DNA from: Lingula anatina
Taxonomy: Eukaryota; Brachiopoda; Lingulata; Lingulida; Lingulidae
Length of the DNA: 64,000 nt
Assembly: GCF_001039355.2 (NCBI RefSeq)
Contig: NW_019775602.1
Span: 133,130 to 197,129 of the forward strand
Direction of reading: 5' to 3'
The translations under genes and the position numbers were made by a program. The first letter of the stretch is position 1; each line of letters starts with the position of its first letter. This document shows, in pieces, positions 28,695-38,679 of this stretch. A model generated the notes under the pieces. That model saw only the letters and a program-made list of their open reading frames with translations. It ran no database searches and was not told where the DNA came from.

Positions 28695-31600
28695 ATGGAT
28701 AGTGAGAGCACTGCCAGCACTTCGCAACAACCCTCAGGAGGAGCAAGAAATTCGGACCTCATTGTATTCCAGTGTTCAGGGTGCAATGCAATCATTGGAG
28801 ACTCGTCCTCTTACATTGGAACGCACCGTGATATTGGGATCATGGTTCTGGCAGGTAAAGTTTGCAGTTTTCAGTTTTTTTTCACTTAGCAGTTGTCAGA
28901 CGTTTCTTTTTCATCGTCAGTTTACAGTGATTTCTTAAATTTAGGGTTCCCCGCAGTGTAATATTTTGATTTAATCAAAAGTCGCCTGGAAATGGGAATT
29001 GTTAATTGTATTATGATCAAAGATTTGGGTCTCATTCCCAATGAATCTAGTTCCACGTGCATCGATCCAACTCCGTAGTTACTCTCGCTGAATGCAATCA
29101 GGTTGACAGATCGTTTCATTGGAAATGAGCTCATAGAAGTAGGAATAATTCCTGGTGTTTGTGAAAAGGCCATAATAAGTCAATTGCAACGTGGCACAGT
29201 GATATTATCAATATTGTCCTAACATTCCAGCTGCCAACAATGTCTACCAGGGGAACAATCTGGTGTCTTCTACAGATGGTGAAGATGTAGGAAGGTCAGC
29301 TGATATTTCTAAAGTTTTTATTAGGAATCAGTCATTGTTTTTGTGCATATTCAGGATATATAATTTAAAAGCAAACCTTAGTTTTTTTCTTGTACATGTA
29401 AGTTGGAATATTGTTTCAAGACCTTATTCTGAGCCAAAATGACGGATACTGTAATTTTTTTTCTGTTCATGTTTGCAATCTATAAAGATATATTTTCATT
29501 GCATATTTTATTTCCAGCACCTATGTGAGGGCCAGGTGTCTGAAGTGCAAGAGGATCCTTGGTCAAGTGTACAAGACAACCCCCAAGGAGCTGGACTTTC
29601 TCAGGGAGACATTTAGTTTTGATGTCTTCAAAGTCACAAAGTAAGCAGAACTTTAAAGGAGGCATATATGAACTAAAGCCAATTAAGTGTCATTTTGTTG
29701 TAGAGGTGACTGGTGTCTGAAATTGTTTGTTTTTTGTAGTGTTTTGAGATGACTTTTGACTGGTGTCTGAAATTGTTAGTCTTAGATATTGTTGTTGAGA
29801 TGACTTTTGACTGGTGTCTGAAATTGCTTGTCTTAGATATTGTTGTTGAGATGACATTTGACTGGTGTCTGAAATTGCTTGTCTTGGGTATTGTTGTTGA
29901 GATGACATTTGACTGGTGTCTGAAATTGTTAGTCTTAGATATTGTTGTTGAGATGACATTTGACTGGTGTCTGAAATTGCTTGTCTTAGATATTGTGGTT
30001 GAGATGACATTTGACGGCGTCTGGAATTGCTTGTCTTAGATATTGTTGTTGAGATTACGTCTGACATCTGACCTAGCTCACAACTTTCAATGAGGGGATA
30101 TTAAGGGCTGCAGCACCCCCACCCCCACCTCAGCCAGTTATCTGTAGCTTTTTTTAGCCACAAGTGCTTATATATTTGCCTCTGTAAGATTTTTTTTACT
30201 TTGATTTTTGATACATTGGAATGAATTTAAAAAAGAATTTCAATTTTACTTTTTTTGAGCCCTACGTGCCTGCTCATTGTTGCTACAGTTCTAAGACTGG
30301 GTTCCCGTGTCTAGATCGATCCATCTGGCCTACTGAATCAGCTAGGGGATAAAGATTATTACCCCCTAACAGCTTTACTAGGTGTAACAGACATTTAAGC
30401 CGGTCAGGTTGACAGCAATTTAGTGAGACTCCCAAGGGAGATAAATCGATCCAAATATCTGTGGGAATGATCCCTAAGATCAGTTTCCTCGGTCTACTTC
30501 AAGATTAGTTGGTCGTACTTTGCACCTGGCTCAATCCCATTGAAACTATCAATTTTCGAGGGGTTTCTTGCTATATTGCTTTCAGCTTCAGTGGCTTAAA
30601 TGTCTGGCATGCCTACTAAAGCTGCTAAACGATAATTAATTACCCCTTAGCAGCTTCAGTAGGCGTGACAGACATTTAAACCTCTTAAGTTGATTGCAAT
30701 TTAGCGAGAATCTTCTTGGAGATAGATCGATCCACAGTTAGCATGTTGAGGTCTGGGAATGGTCCCCAAGTTAACATGAGAGTGTGGCTTATCCTGTGGA
30801 AAGGGACATAAAAACATACGCAGATGGGAGATAAAATGAATTACAAGAAGTGAAGTGGATTCTGTACATAGATCATGTAAGAGCAATGTTTCTCCATGCC
30901 TTTTTGGTCATTGAGACATAAAGTGAATCATCTTTACAACTTTACTGCTAGGCAAAAAATAAAAAATAAAATAAATAAATAAGTAAATAAAATTAAAAAA
31001 AATGAAAATAAAAAATTACATTTTGATGATATTGTTTTTTGTTAGTTATGAATTGGCCAGTGGCAAGGTGACACCTCTACCAGACAAACCTGTGGACAAC
31101 TCTCCAGTGCCGTCTTACAGAGATGTGGTCATGGAGTTCCAGAAGGTGAGCATGCATCTTGACGGAAAAAGGTGCTTCTTTTGTGTAACTACATGTGTAA
31201 GCAATCTGTGGGTCTTCAGCTGTAGCTTTTTGTGGTTCTTATACCTATCTGTCATTATATATTGATTTATGAAGGAATTCAGTGCGTTGTTTCTTATTGT
31301 TTTCAAATATATCTCTATAAAATTGGATAGTTGTCTTACATTTAGTAATATGCATATATTACTATGAAAGTCCATACGTGGTGGATTGAGATGTGTTTTA
31401 TGAATATCCTCTCCTTTGTCAAGAATAACTTTGTTTGATATGTATATAAGAGATGCTGTAAAGTTAATATACATTTAAGGCAATGCAATGCATAAAATAT
31501 TTCTTGTCTGACTATTATTTCAGATGCAGGGCATTTTTGTTGCCATGAATGAAAGAATCAACACCTTGGAGAAAGGTCTCCCACCTGCCTCACGACCTCC

Positions 31601-31724
31601 CGCTGACAACACCGTCGTGGTTCTGCCACAGGTTCCAGGGCCCTCTAGCGGCCCGGTGCAGCCGATCACCAAGAAACAGAGATCAGAAAAATACATTGGT
31701 TACCAAGTCAGTGAACAGGAGTAA
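28695..31724 (+). CDS. Mis18 kinetochore protein (Mis18-alpha-like), complete
   Basis: Five exons: 28695-28854, 29231-29294, 29518-29640, 31046-31145 and 31524-31724. They total 648 bases and give 215 residues, with matching phases throughout. The Yippee/Mis18 zinc-binding domain has VFQCSGCNAIIGDS (Cys27, Cys30) and RARCLKCKRILGQVYKTTPK (Cys82, Cys85), then KELDFLRETFSFD, which matches the Mis18-alpha pattern CAGC...G..Y..TP..LD..RD.F. Residues after about 125 carry a short helix (MEFQKMQGIFVAMNERINTL) and a Pro-rich tail. Mis18 proteins assemble with Mis18BP1 and recruit the CENP-A chaperone HJURP or its equivalent to centromeres after mitosis. Length fits the family (about 215-235). Intron 3 holds a 51-bp minisatellite and two foldback MITEs. 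Alpha versus beta (OIP5) identity is not settled. Confidence 0.88.
29704..30060 (+). repeat. 51-bp minisatellite, about 6.5 units
   Basis: Units begin GAGATGAC at 29746, 29797, 29848, 29899, 29950 and 30001, with GTCTGAAATTG in each. The period is divisible by three, so both strands read open as a 17-residue repeat. It lies in Mis18 intron 3, between good donor and acceptor sites, and is most simply non-coding. Confidence 0.95.
30298..30480. mobile_element. Foldback MITE, GATCGATC family, copy
   Basis: Starts GGGTTCCCGTGTCTAGATCG, contains ATTACCCCCTAACAGC and GTAACAGACATTTAAGC, and ends TCTGTGGGAATGATCCC. The left half is shortened relative to its neighbour at 30530-30775. Confidence 0.65.
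30530..30775. mobile_element. Foldback MITE, GATCGATC family, second copy in the same intron
   Basis: Palindromic centre: GCATGCCTACTAAAGC against GCTTCAGTAGGCGTGACAG around AATTAATTACCCCTTAG. The right end is GTCTGGGAATGGTCCCC. It is closer to the 23205 copy than to the 1826 copy, so at least two subfamilies exist. Confidence 0.65.
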
Positions 31725-31779
31725 GGAGGATTCACTTGTTGTTTCTTTGAGGATTGCTTGTCAAGAACACTCGTTTTGT

Positions 31780-33090
31780 TCCAAGTGAAGGAGTCTTCAC
31801 AAATGTGAGAACAGTTTTTTTAAACAAATTTTATTAAGTTGAGGATCTAGTGAACGCTAGCTCTCATTATGTAATTAGTGCCATATTCATTATCTGGACT
31901 GTGATGAAAGAAATGTGAAAGTTTCACAGATTTTAAATCAGACATTTGATTTACAAATATTTTATGGTTTCAGTTCAGCATCAGATGAATGCTAGTTCTT
32001 GGTCTGTAATTACAGCATTCTTGTTACTGAGTGCTTTTAATTGATCTGACTTTGAAATGAATGCCTTTTTCATATGACTTGTGTTCAGTTGTTTTACTAG
32101 ATGTTCAGAACAAGTTTTCTCTGGTAAGTGCACATCTTGAAGGGAAATCGGGTCTTCTGAAACAGTTGTAGATAATACACTAAAGTTAAAGGTAATTTGT
32201 TCTTTTTATTAGCAAGCATCATCAGTTTGTTTTGCAACTTGTATTTAAAACAGAATTCACTTTCTGGTTGATTGTTCAAAGCATGTTTCACAGATGTTAC
32301 TACGATCAGTTATTTCTTTTTACAAATATATGTTGATTTCGAGTTGAGATTCCAGTGAATACTGGTTCTGTCTGTAATTAATGAGATAAATTGTTGATAG
32401 TGTTTATAGAAAAGTGAAGAAGTCTTCACAAATGTTCAAATAGTTCAGCATTTTAGAATTATTTATGTTGAGTGTCTAGTGAACACTTTTTTCAGTCATT
32501 AATTCATGTCTTAGAACAAACTTTGATATGTAAGCACATCTTGCTTATGATTTGCAAACTGTTTTGTTTCATAAAGGTTACTTGAATCAGTCACAGATAA
32601 AGTGAAGAAGTATTCACAAATTGAAAAAAAAAAACGTGATTTCATAAATATTTGTGTAGGTTGTGAATTTGGTCCAATTAATTTCTTAGATAAATTCTTG
32701 TAAGTATGTTTTCCTTATGATATTCAAAGAGTTATCATGTTACATTGTTTCTTGAAAGTGACTTGAATCAGTCAAAGATACAGTAAATTGGTCCAAAGAC
32801 AAAGGTAATTTGTTGTTTGTAGCTACCACCAATTAGTTTTACTGCTGGGACTTAGTCACAATCTGGAAGATTGTCTTAGGCCTGTTCTTCAGATTTCTCA
32901 GTTAACTAAATCATTGCAGACATTTCCTCAGCAGCCTACTTCAAATCTTTAGTCATCTCAATGTTCTCCATTCTTGTAGACAACATGAAGGAGCAAATAA
33001 AATGAAAATTTTCTTTAAAAACAAAGTCTTGATTTGTTCTCGATATTTACTAATTAAATTCTTGAATACATCTGTGGACAGCCACTTCAC
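31780..33090. other. Region 3' of the Mis18 gene with degenerate repeats
   Basis: AGTGAAG.AGT.TTCACAAAT recurs near 31786, 32412 and 32600, each followed by TTGAG.(A)TCTAGTGAAC-type sequence. These look like decayed tandem or dispersed units. No coding sequence is supported. Part of it may be Mis18 3' UTR. Confidence 0.45.
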
Positions 33091-33334
33091 ACACTAAGGT
33101 GGGATCTTTCAAAGGCATTGTGGTGACTGTGTATAGTCATGAAATCTGCCAGGTGACACAGGGTCCCAGGCCCATGGGAGTTCGTGATCATAGTTTGGGG
33201 ATACGGAAAATAAATTTATCTAATCACAAATTACACCAAATAAAATTTTATTCACATTTCATTGAAAAGCACGAAACACCGAACATAATGACTTCAGTTT
33301 ACGAAAGACGAGGCATAAAAAGGGGGCGTCTCGA

Positions 33335-33466
33335 TAGTCCGAAGCTTCGTTGGTCCGAAGGTTCATTGGTCCGAAAAACGGTAACATTTTTATCGGTTTT
33401 TTAATCAAGGGTTCATTGGTCCGAAGGTTCTGTAGTGAACATTCGGACCAATGAGCCTTCGGACTA
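33335..33466. mobile_element. Small foldback MITE with GGTCCGAA termini
   Basis: Begins TAGTCCGAAGCTTCGTTGG and ends in the inverse form CCAATGAGCCTTCGGACTA. ATTGGTCCGAA is repeated directly inside the left arm. It is 132 bp long, and no clear target duplication was found. Confidence 0.6.
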
Positions 33467-33557
33467 GCTGCATTCACGAGACAAAGAATTGGGCTGCATC
33501 TCCAATCACGCTGAACGTTTGGTTACGTACCTGTACCTATACTCCCCCGCACCGATA

Positions 33558-33558
33558 N
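33558..33558. other. Single-N assembly join
   Basis: An isolated N. ACTCCCCCGCACCGAT on its left has an inverted partner, GTGCGGGGGAGTATCGG, at about 33677-33693, so a hairpin may have stopped contig extension. Confidence 0.5.
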
Positions 33559-33699
33559 TACGTAGCTATGTCTTTTTGTTTTGGCAACGATGAATTCGTA
33601 AAATTATTAAGTAATAAAAAAGAAGTGCTAAAGCGGTTCGTTTTCTGTCTTTTTCCTCCAACCTTCTTTTCTGCGGGTGCGGGGGAGTATCGGCATGAC

Positions 33700-35205
33700 C
33701 CCGAACGGGTTCACGCATCTTGGGAAATAAAAAGTGGCTTTCACGAGTAACACACACAAAGAAGGGAACCTTTCAAAGGAGCATTCACTATTTTATTATT
33801 ACTACTATTTTTGTAATTATAGTAAAGCGTTCCACAACAGATATTTTATCGGTGGTGTCAGGATTCTATGCTGCGGCGAGCTTTGCAATTTTGAGCAGTG
33901 AAATTTTTAATATAACATGAAAGTCAGAGTGATAGATTCTTGATTTTGTTGCCTTTCCTTTGTTTACTTTTTAACGATAAGGGAATGGAAATATAACAGT
34001 GTCATTTTTATTTACTTTTTCTGTGCAGATTTCGCTCTTGAAATGCCTCACGGTCTTCTACATGAAGTCACCGACAAGACCTAAACACAGGCTCATTGTC
34101 ACTTCCTTTCACTTTTCGAGGAATTAAAAAACCTCCCAATTACTGGGCTTGCTGCATTCATATATATATATTAAATTCCCCTAAATTTTCATTTTCTTTC
34201 AATAGTTAACAACAGTTTACAATCCTGATGACGACATACTGGGTAGGCAAAGTAGGCTAATAGTGATAAGTTAAAAACAAAATGAAAAAATTACCTCAGC
34301 AACGATCTTAATAAAGACTTCATGAATGTTTCAGAATGATTCTATAAGTTAACTGTTGATACACAGGTTTTCGGCTGCGTAAACTCTTTGGTGATGAAAT
34401 AAGTCAAGTTTTCCGAATATATGTTTATTTTCATTAAATAATTTACAATTTCCATAGTGTTTACCTTGTTCTTTATGTCAATAATTTCATAAACTTCTCA
34501 TCCGTCGTCTTGGCACCTGACCCTATCCTAAACTGACTTTTTCAACAAATTTCACCTATATGTAAAATTAATAAAAAGAGCCCCGTGTTCGAAAATATAA
34601 GGATATCGTGTGCATTTCATCACACATGGTCATTTTTTAATCACTGGACAACGCTTATTGCATGGATAATACATGAAATCATCATTGCTAAGCTCTTGAT
34701 TACATGAGATAAATTATAGAGATCATCCCATTCACACAGTTAACACCTTCACCTTAACATGTGTAATGTGATGCAGGATGCAGGTCTTTGATTTTGTTCA
34801 ATCAGTATAAGGTATCAATGTCCAGATTTCCATTACTGTTGGGTACTAGTGCTACTTGGCATGTAGCAAAAGAGGTTTGCTAATTCAAAATGTTCATTTA
34901 AACAGTTATCTCCCCCAAAAAAGACAGAACTTTTTATAAATTTATTTTAACGTTGCCGTAATGTTTTTTTTTATTATATATGCTTTATGGTAACGTTATG
35001 AAAGCGTTCAGTGTTTGCTGGTCACTCCCTGACAAATTATGTTATGTTTTTCGCATTCTATAATATAAAATGTGTAAAGTATTTAAAGATATGTATGGTA
35101 TAAGCTATCTTACGTGGCCTTATAGACGTACGATAATAATTTCTTTTGTTCTAAGCGGTCTCTCAACATGACCGCCGCCAGAGTGTGTTTCAGCTCCCCA
35201 ATAGA
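33700..35205. other. Gene-free interval
   Basis: AT-rich sequence with a short (TA)n near 34160. No supported gene on either strand. Confidence 0.55.
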
Positions 35206-35206
35206 A

Positions 35207-35208
35207 AA

Positions 35209-35246
<38 letters not shown>
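35207..35246 (+). repeat. (GT)n microsatellite
   Basis: About 19 GT units. Confidence 0.97.
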
Positions 35247-35251
<5 letters not shown>

Positions 35252-35513
35252 TGTGCGTGTTGATGCACCCATCTGTTGATTTTGGAAGTTCTTTTATTGT
35301 TTTTGAAATTTTGCTATTGTTCGTTTTGCACGCCACGACGATATATTGTACCAGAAGCCAGTCTCACATACTAGTACACCCCTTAAGCTGCATTTTCGTC
35401 CTTCTCTGCCCCATGCTGTCTAAGGCCTATTTTGACTCAGTTGCTTAATAGATTTTATCTCAAATAAAAATAGGGCAAAACAGACAACCTTTTAATTTCA
35501 ATTATCTCTATGT

Positions 35514-36914
35514 CTATACGTCTCCTGCTGCCATCTTCATCAACTCCACAGTCAGTTCAGCGTATTTTTTGGCGTTCGTACCTCTCACCCTGTTGGTGCA
35601 GTAGTCTAGATTGTAGCAGAATCGACCTCGGAATTTGTGCAGATAGTGCACAAAAGGCGCAGGATACCTACGCGATGCGGTGGACGAGACAATTCTTGTA
35701 GCGTGGACCTCGTCGTCGTATCTACCAGGAGGACATAACTTGTCGCAATCACCAATATTGGACGTCATGAATTCCATTGTACAATCCGGATTAGCTAGGA
35801 TGCGTTTTACTCTGTCGTCACCAATGTATTTATCTATTTTATAAGACTGCGTGACCTCTCCATTTCTAAGTGCGGAGTGAACAATTTGGGTTGCATCCTT
35901 TGCAAGTTTCCAGAAGGCGGAATACGTGACAGTTGTCGGGGTCATTATGGTGACAGCAGGTACCCAATTTAAAATGCCAAAGGCAGCGTTTAATTCCGGT
36001 GGAAGAAAACGCCGCATGTTAACAGCGTGAATAGAACCTATGTTCAAAACGCTGGGTGGTTTTCCATCATTTATCATATTTGCTATGGCCATGGATGCAG
36101 CAGCAAAGAAGGCACCATGGACAGTTGTCCAATGTTCCTTACATTTCGCTAGAATTCTATCCGTTTCTGAAATTGAAAATTCAACTGCTACTGTCTTTGT
36201 GTACGTGTCATCATCTATTGCAACCGGTGGCGGGAATCGCTTCATATAAAGACTCTTGCTGGGAAACCACTGTATAAACTTTGCCTTTACTACATGGAGA
36301 TAATCTCGCCAACTAAATGCCATTTCATCTTGTGGCAAGAGATCTTCCAAAGCTGGCTGGAGCATCACGGCATCGCCATCCTCACAAGACACACCCAACA
36401 TGGCGGCGTTTAGGATATCAATTAGTCTGCGTAACATTAATAGCTTAGAAGTTCCATCCATGATAGAGTGATGGATCCCAAACACGACTACGCTGTTGAA
36501 GAGGTCGTTATCATTTACGACGTATCCCTCCATTGTTGAGTCAGCATTTTGTTTGGGCATGCGCACTACTCTCACCCTCCAAAGCGGACCATTGGCTGTG
36601 TCAAACAACACGGGCATCATATCCTCGTGGACCTTCTCCCAGTCATCTTCCGCCGTCCCTTCAACAGCCTCGTAGTCTACACGAGGGACGTCCATATACT
36701 TGAAGTGCCTCTTCCCTTCCTGCTAAACTATGGCCAGTCGAAGGTGCGGAATGTCTCTTTGCAGTTGCCCGAGACACTGTACCCAGACATCATCTGTTAT
36801 CAACCTTTTCGAGGTGATCCACGTGGTAAACGCCATTGTGGAGACTTTTGCCTCATGCATCAAAGCGCAGTTGGTTTCGTCATGTCCTAGTGGGCGAATA
36901 ATGTTATTTGCCAT
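35514..36914 (-). CDS. Condensation/alcohol-acetyltransferase-like acyltransferase (HHxxxDG), with an in-frame TAG
   Basis: A single minus-strand frame of 466 codons (36914 to 35514) is broken only by TAG at codon 64 (36725-36723). The start LGHDETNCALMHE and the region just after the stop (QEGKRHFKYMDVPRV) are in the same frame. The signature HHSIMDG (His148, His149, Asp153, Gly154) is the HHxxxDG motif of CoA-dependent acyltransferases and condensation domains, where the second His is the general base. MEFMTSNIG near the C-terminal third matches the SN-G element of the PapA5/WS-DGAT-like branch. Substrate unknown. It has no introns, unlike the neighbouring P450s and Mis18, so it could be a retrocopy, a bacterial acquisition or simply intronless. 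The TAG may be a null allele, an error or a readthrough codon (context TAG-CAG-GAA). Confidence 0.75.
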
Positions 36915-37078
36915 CAGTGGTTGCTTAAACGGTTACGTTTCAACGAGGCACACGAAAAGAGTCTAGGAAGTAGGTAGTCGGAGTTGTCTACAGGCTTAAA
37001 AGAAAACATTGATTGATTGGTAGTAAAACAGGGGATGCAGGAATCATGCAAAAATCTTGATATATAGTCTTTCAATCC

Positions 37079-37245
37079 AGGCCCGTAGCCGGGGGGGGGG
37101 GGGGGTTCGAAAGAACTGCCCCCTTTAATGGGAAAAGGTCCACTCTGGGTAAAATTTGATCTAGGTACATGAAGTTTTAATGGAAAAAGGTCCACTTTTT
37201 CTAAAAAAGAACCCCCCCCCTTTTGAAATTGCTGGCTACGGGCCT
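37079..37245. mobile_element. MITE with AGGCCCGTAGCC terminal inverted repeats
   Basis: Left end AGGCCCGTAGCC followed by a G homopolymer; right end GGCTACGGGCCT. The flanks share CAATCC on both sides, a likely target duplication. Internally it matches 1381-1507 (GGTCCACTCTGGG, GATCTAGGTACATGA). Confidence 0.75.
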
Positions 37246-37249
37246 GCAA

Positions 37250-37755
37250 TCCATTGAGTAACTGACTAGATCGAGTGAATGCTTTACTGACTGACTATAC
37301 GTCCTCCCCATTCCCACAATACTGAATTTAATCATTTTTAAACATTAAAAGGACGTTGTGAAATAAATATATTGATCAGCACTCTTTAGTCTGCTGTAAA
37401 CTCTTCTACTTGTATGTGATGCCAGTTTTTCTGTAAGTGGTACCTACCGGTTAAGTGCTTTCAAAGATTCCACAAAATGAGACGCTTTCACTGTGAGATC
37501 AAAGCTTGTGTCTGTTTCGTTAAAAAAAACAACCCACCTACATTCTATATGGCGTGGATTCTAATTACGACACGCATAATATGTCTACGTCCTTATTAAC
37601 CTGGATTCTTATGAATAAAAAGACACCATGGCGAGCGTGCAGAGCCTAGTAAACAGTGAATGCTGTAAAATAGTGATTTGCCCTAGTTACGGTCACCTGT
37701 GCCGTTCACTAACCGTGTTTGAAAAATGTCTCAGAAGCTACATTTATACAAACAC
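37250..37755. other. Interval without a supported gene
   Basis: No coding frame, RNA gene or structured repeat recognised. Confidence 0.5.
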
Positions 37756-37976
37756 TGCCTTGTCATAGACTTGTGAAGATTCTTTTGTCTATAGCTATTT
37801 ATATTAGTTTGATCTTACCATCCAATATTTCATCTGCTTGCAGTCAGATTTCATCAGGGAATGAGGTTGTGACAGGTATGACAACCTGTCACCCCCTCTG
37901 GTGTGCTATTTGGATGGTAAGATCAAACTAATATAAATAGATATAGACAAAAGAATCTTCACATGCCTTGTCATAG
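37756..37976. mobile_element. Foldback element flanked by a 13-bp target duplication
   Basis: Arms 37772-37825 and 37910-37963 are nearly exact 54-bp inverted repeats (TGTGAAGATTCTTTTGTCTA ... inverse ending CTTCACA). They are flanked by identical TGCCTTGTCATAG at 37756-37768 and 37964-37976. The 84-bp centre carries a smaller palindrome (GTGACAGGT ... ACCTGTCAC). No coding capacity. The family is not recognised. Confidence 0.8.
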
Positions 37977-38393
37977 CTTTAAAACTATAAACTACATACA
38001 TGTTTATATGGTTATGGGGAGCATCACATACAGGCTGAAACAGAATCTAAGGACAAACATCACAATTTTTAGCCGTATATTCCTGGCTAAATAACACTGG
38101 GGTATCTAGTTACTGTCCGGACATACAAACAAACTGTAGCAACACAACTTCTCAGCTATTTCAATAATATGTATTGAGATAATCATCAATAGATAATTTG
38201 GTAGGATGGCTAGTGTAATTTTCATATACCACATAAATTAATTAATGTATTTATTCAACTATACAAGTCAACTCCCTTCTACACAAATATGCCCATTACC
38301 TTGGGTGCGTTTAGTTCATCTTCTCTCTCTAACAATCCTCGTTCTGTCTTCACTAACACAACTGGGCGGTGTACGTGTGTAAGCCGTCACAAC
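37977..38393. other. Interval without a supported gene
   Basis: No feature recognised between the foldback element and the 72-bp tandem repeat. Confidence 0.5.
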
Positions 38394-38672
38394 GAGGCAT
38401 AGACCGCATCACAGGCAATACACAACTGCAGCCTAAGGCGTGTTTCCATTGGTATAAGAGACTACGAGGCTGAGACCACATCACAGGCAATACACAGCTG
38501 CAGCCTAAGGCGTGTATCCATTGGTATTAGAAACTGTGAGGCTCAGACCACATTACAGGGAATACACAGCTGCAGCCTAAGGCGTGTAGCCATTGGTATA
38601 AGAGACTACGAGGCTGAGACCACATCACAGGCAAAACACTGCAGCCTAAGGTTTCCATTGGTATTAAAAACT
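38394..38672 (+). repeat. 72-bp tandem repeat, about 3.9 units
   Basis: Units begin GAGGC(A/T)(T/G)AGACC and include CTGCAGCCTAAGGCGTGT and CCATTGGTAT. The fourth unit is shortened by internal deletions. Confidence 0.9.
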
Positions 38673-38679
38673 GCTCAGA

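Noticed and set aside
29690-30067. 125-codon minus-strand Ser/Gln-rich repeat protein
   Set aside because: Product of the 51-bp minisatellite inside a Mis18 intron, on the opposite strand to the gene. No start or splice context supports it.
22802-31724. Idea of a defence or multi-gene system around Mis18
   Set aside because: The repeated genes are explained by single-N contig joins, and the neighbours are transposons and an unrelated partial gene.
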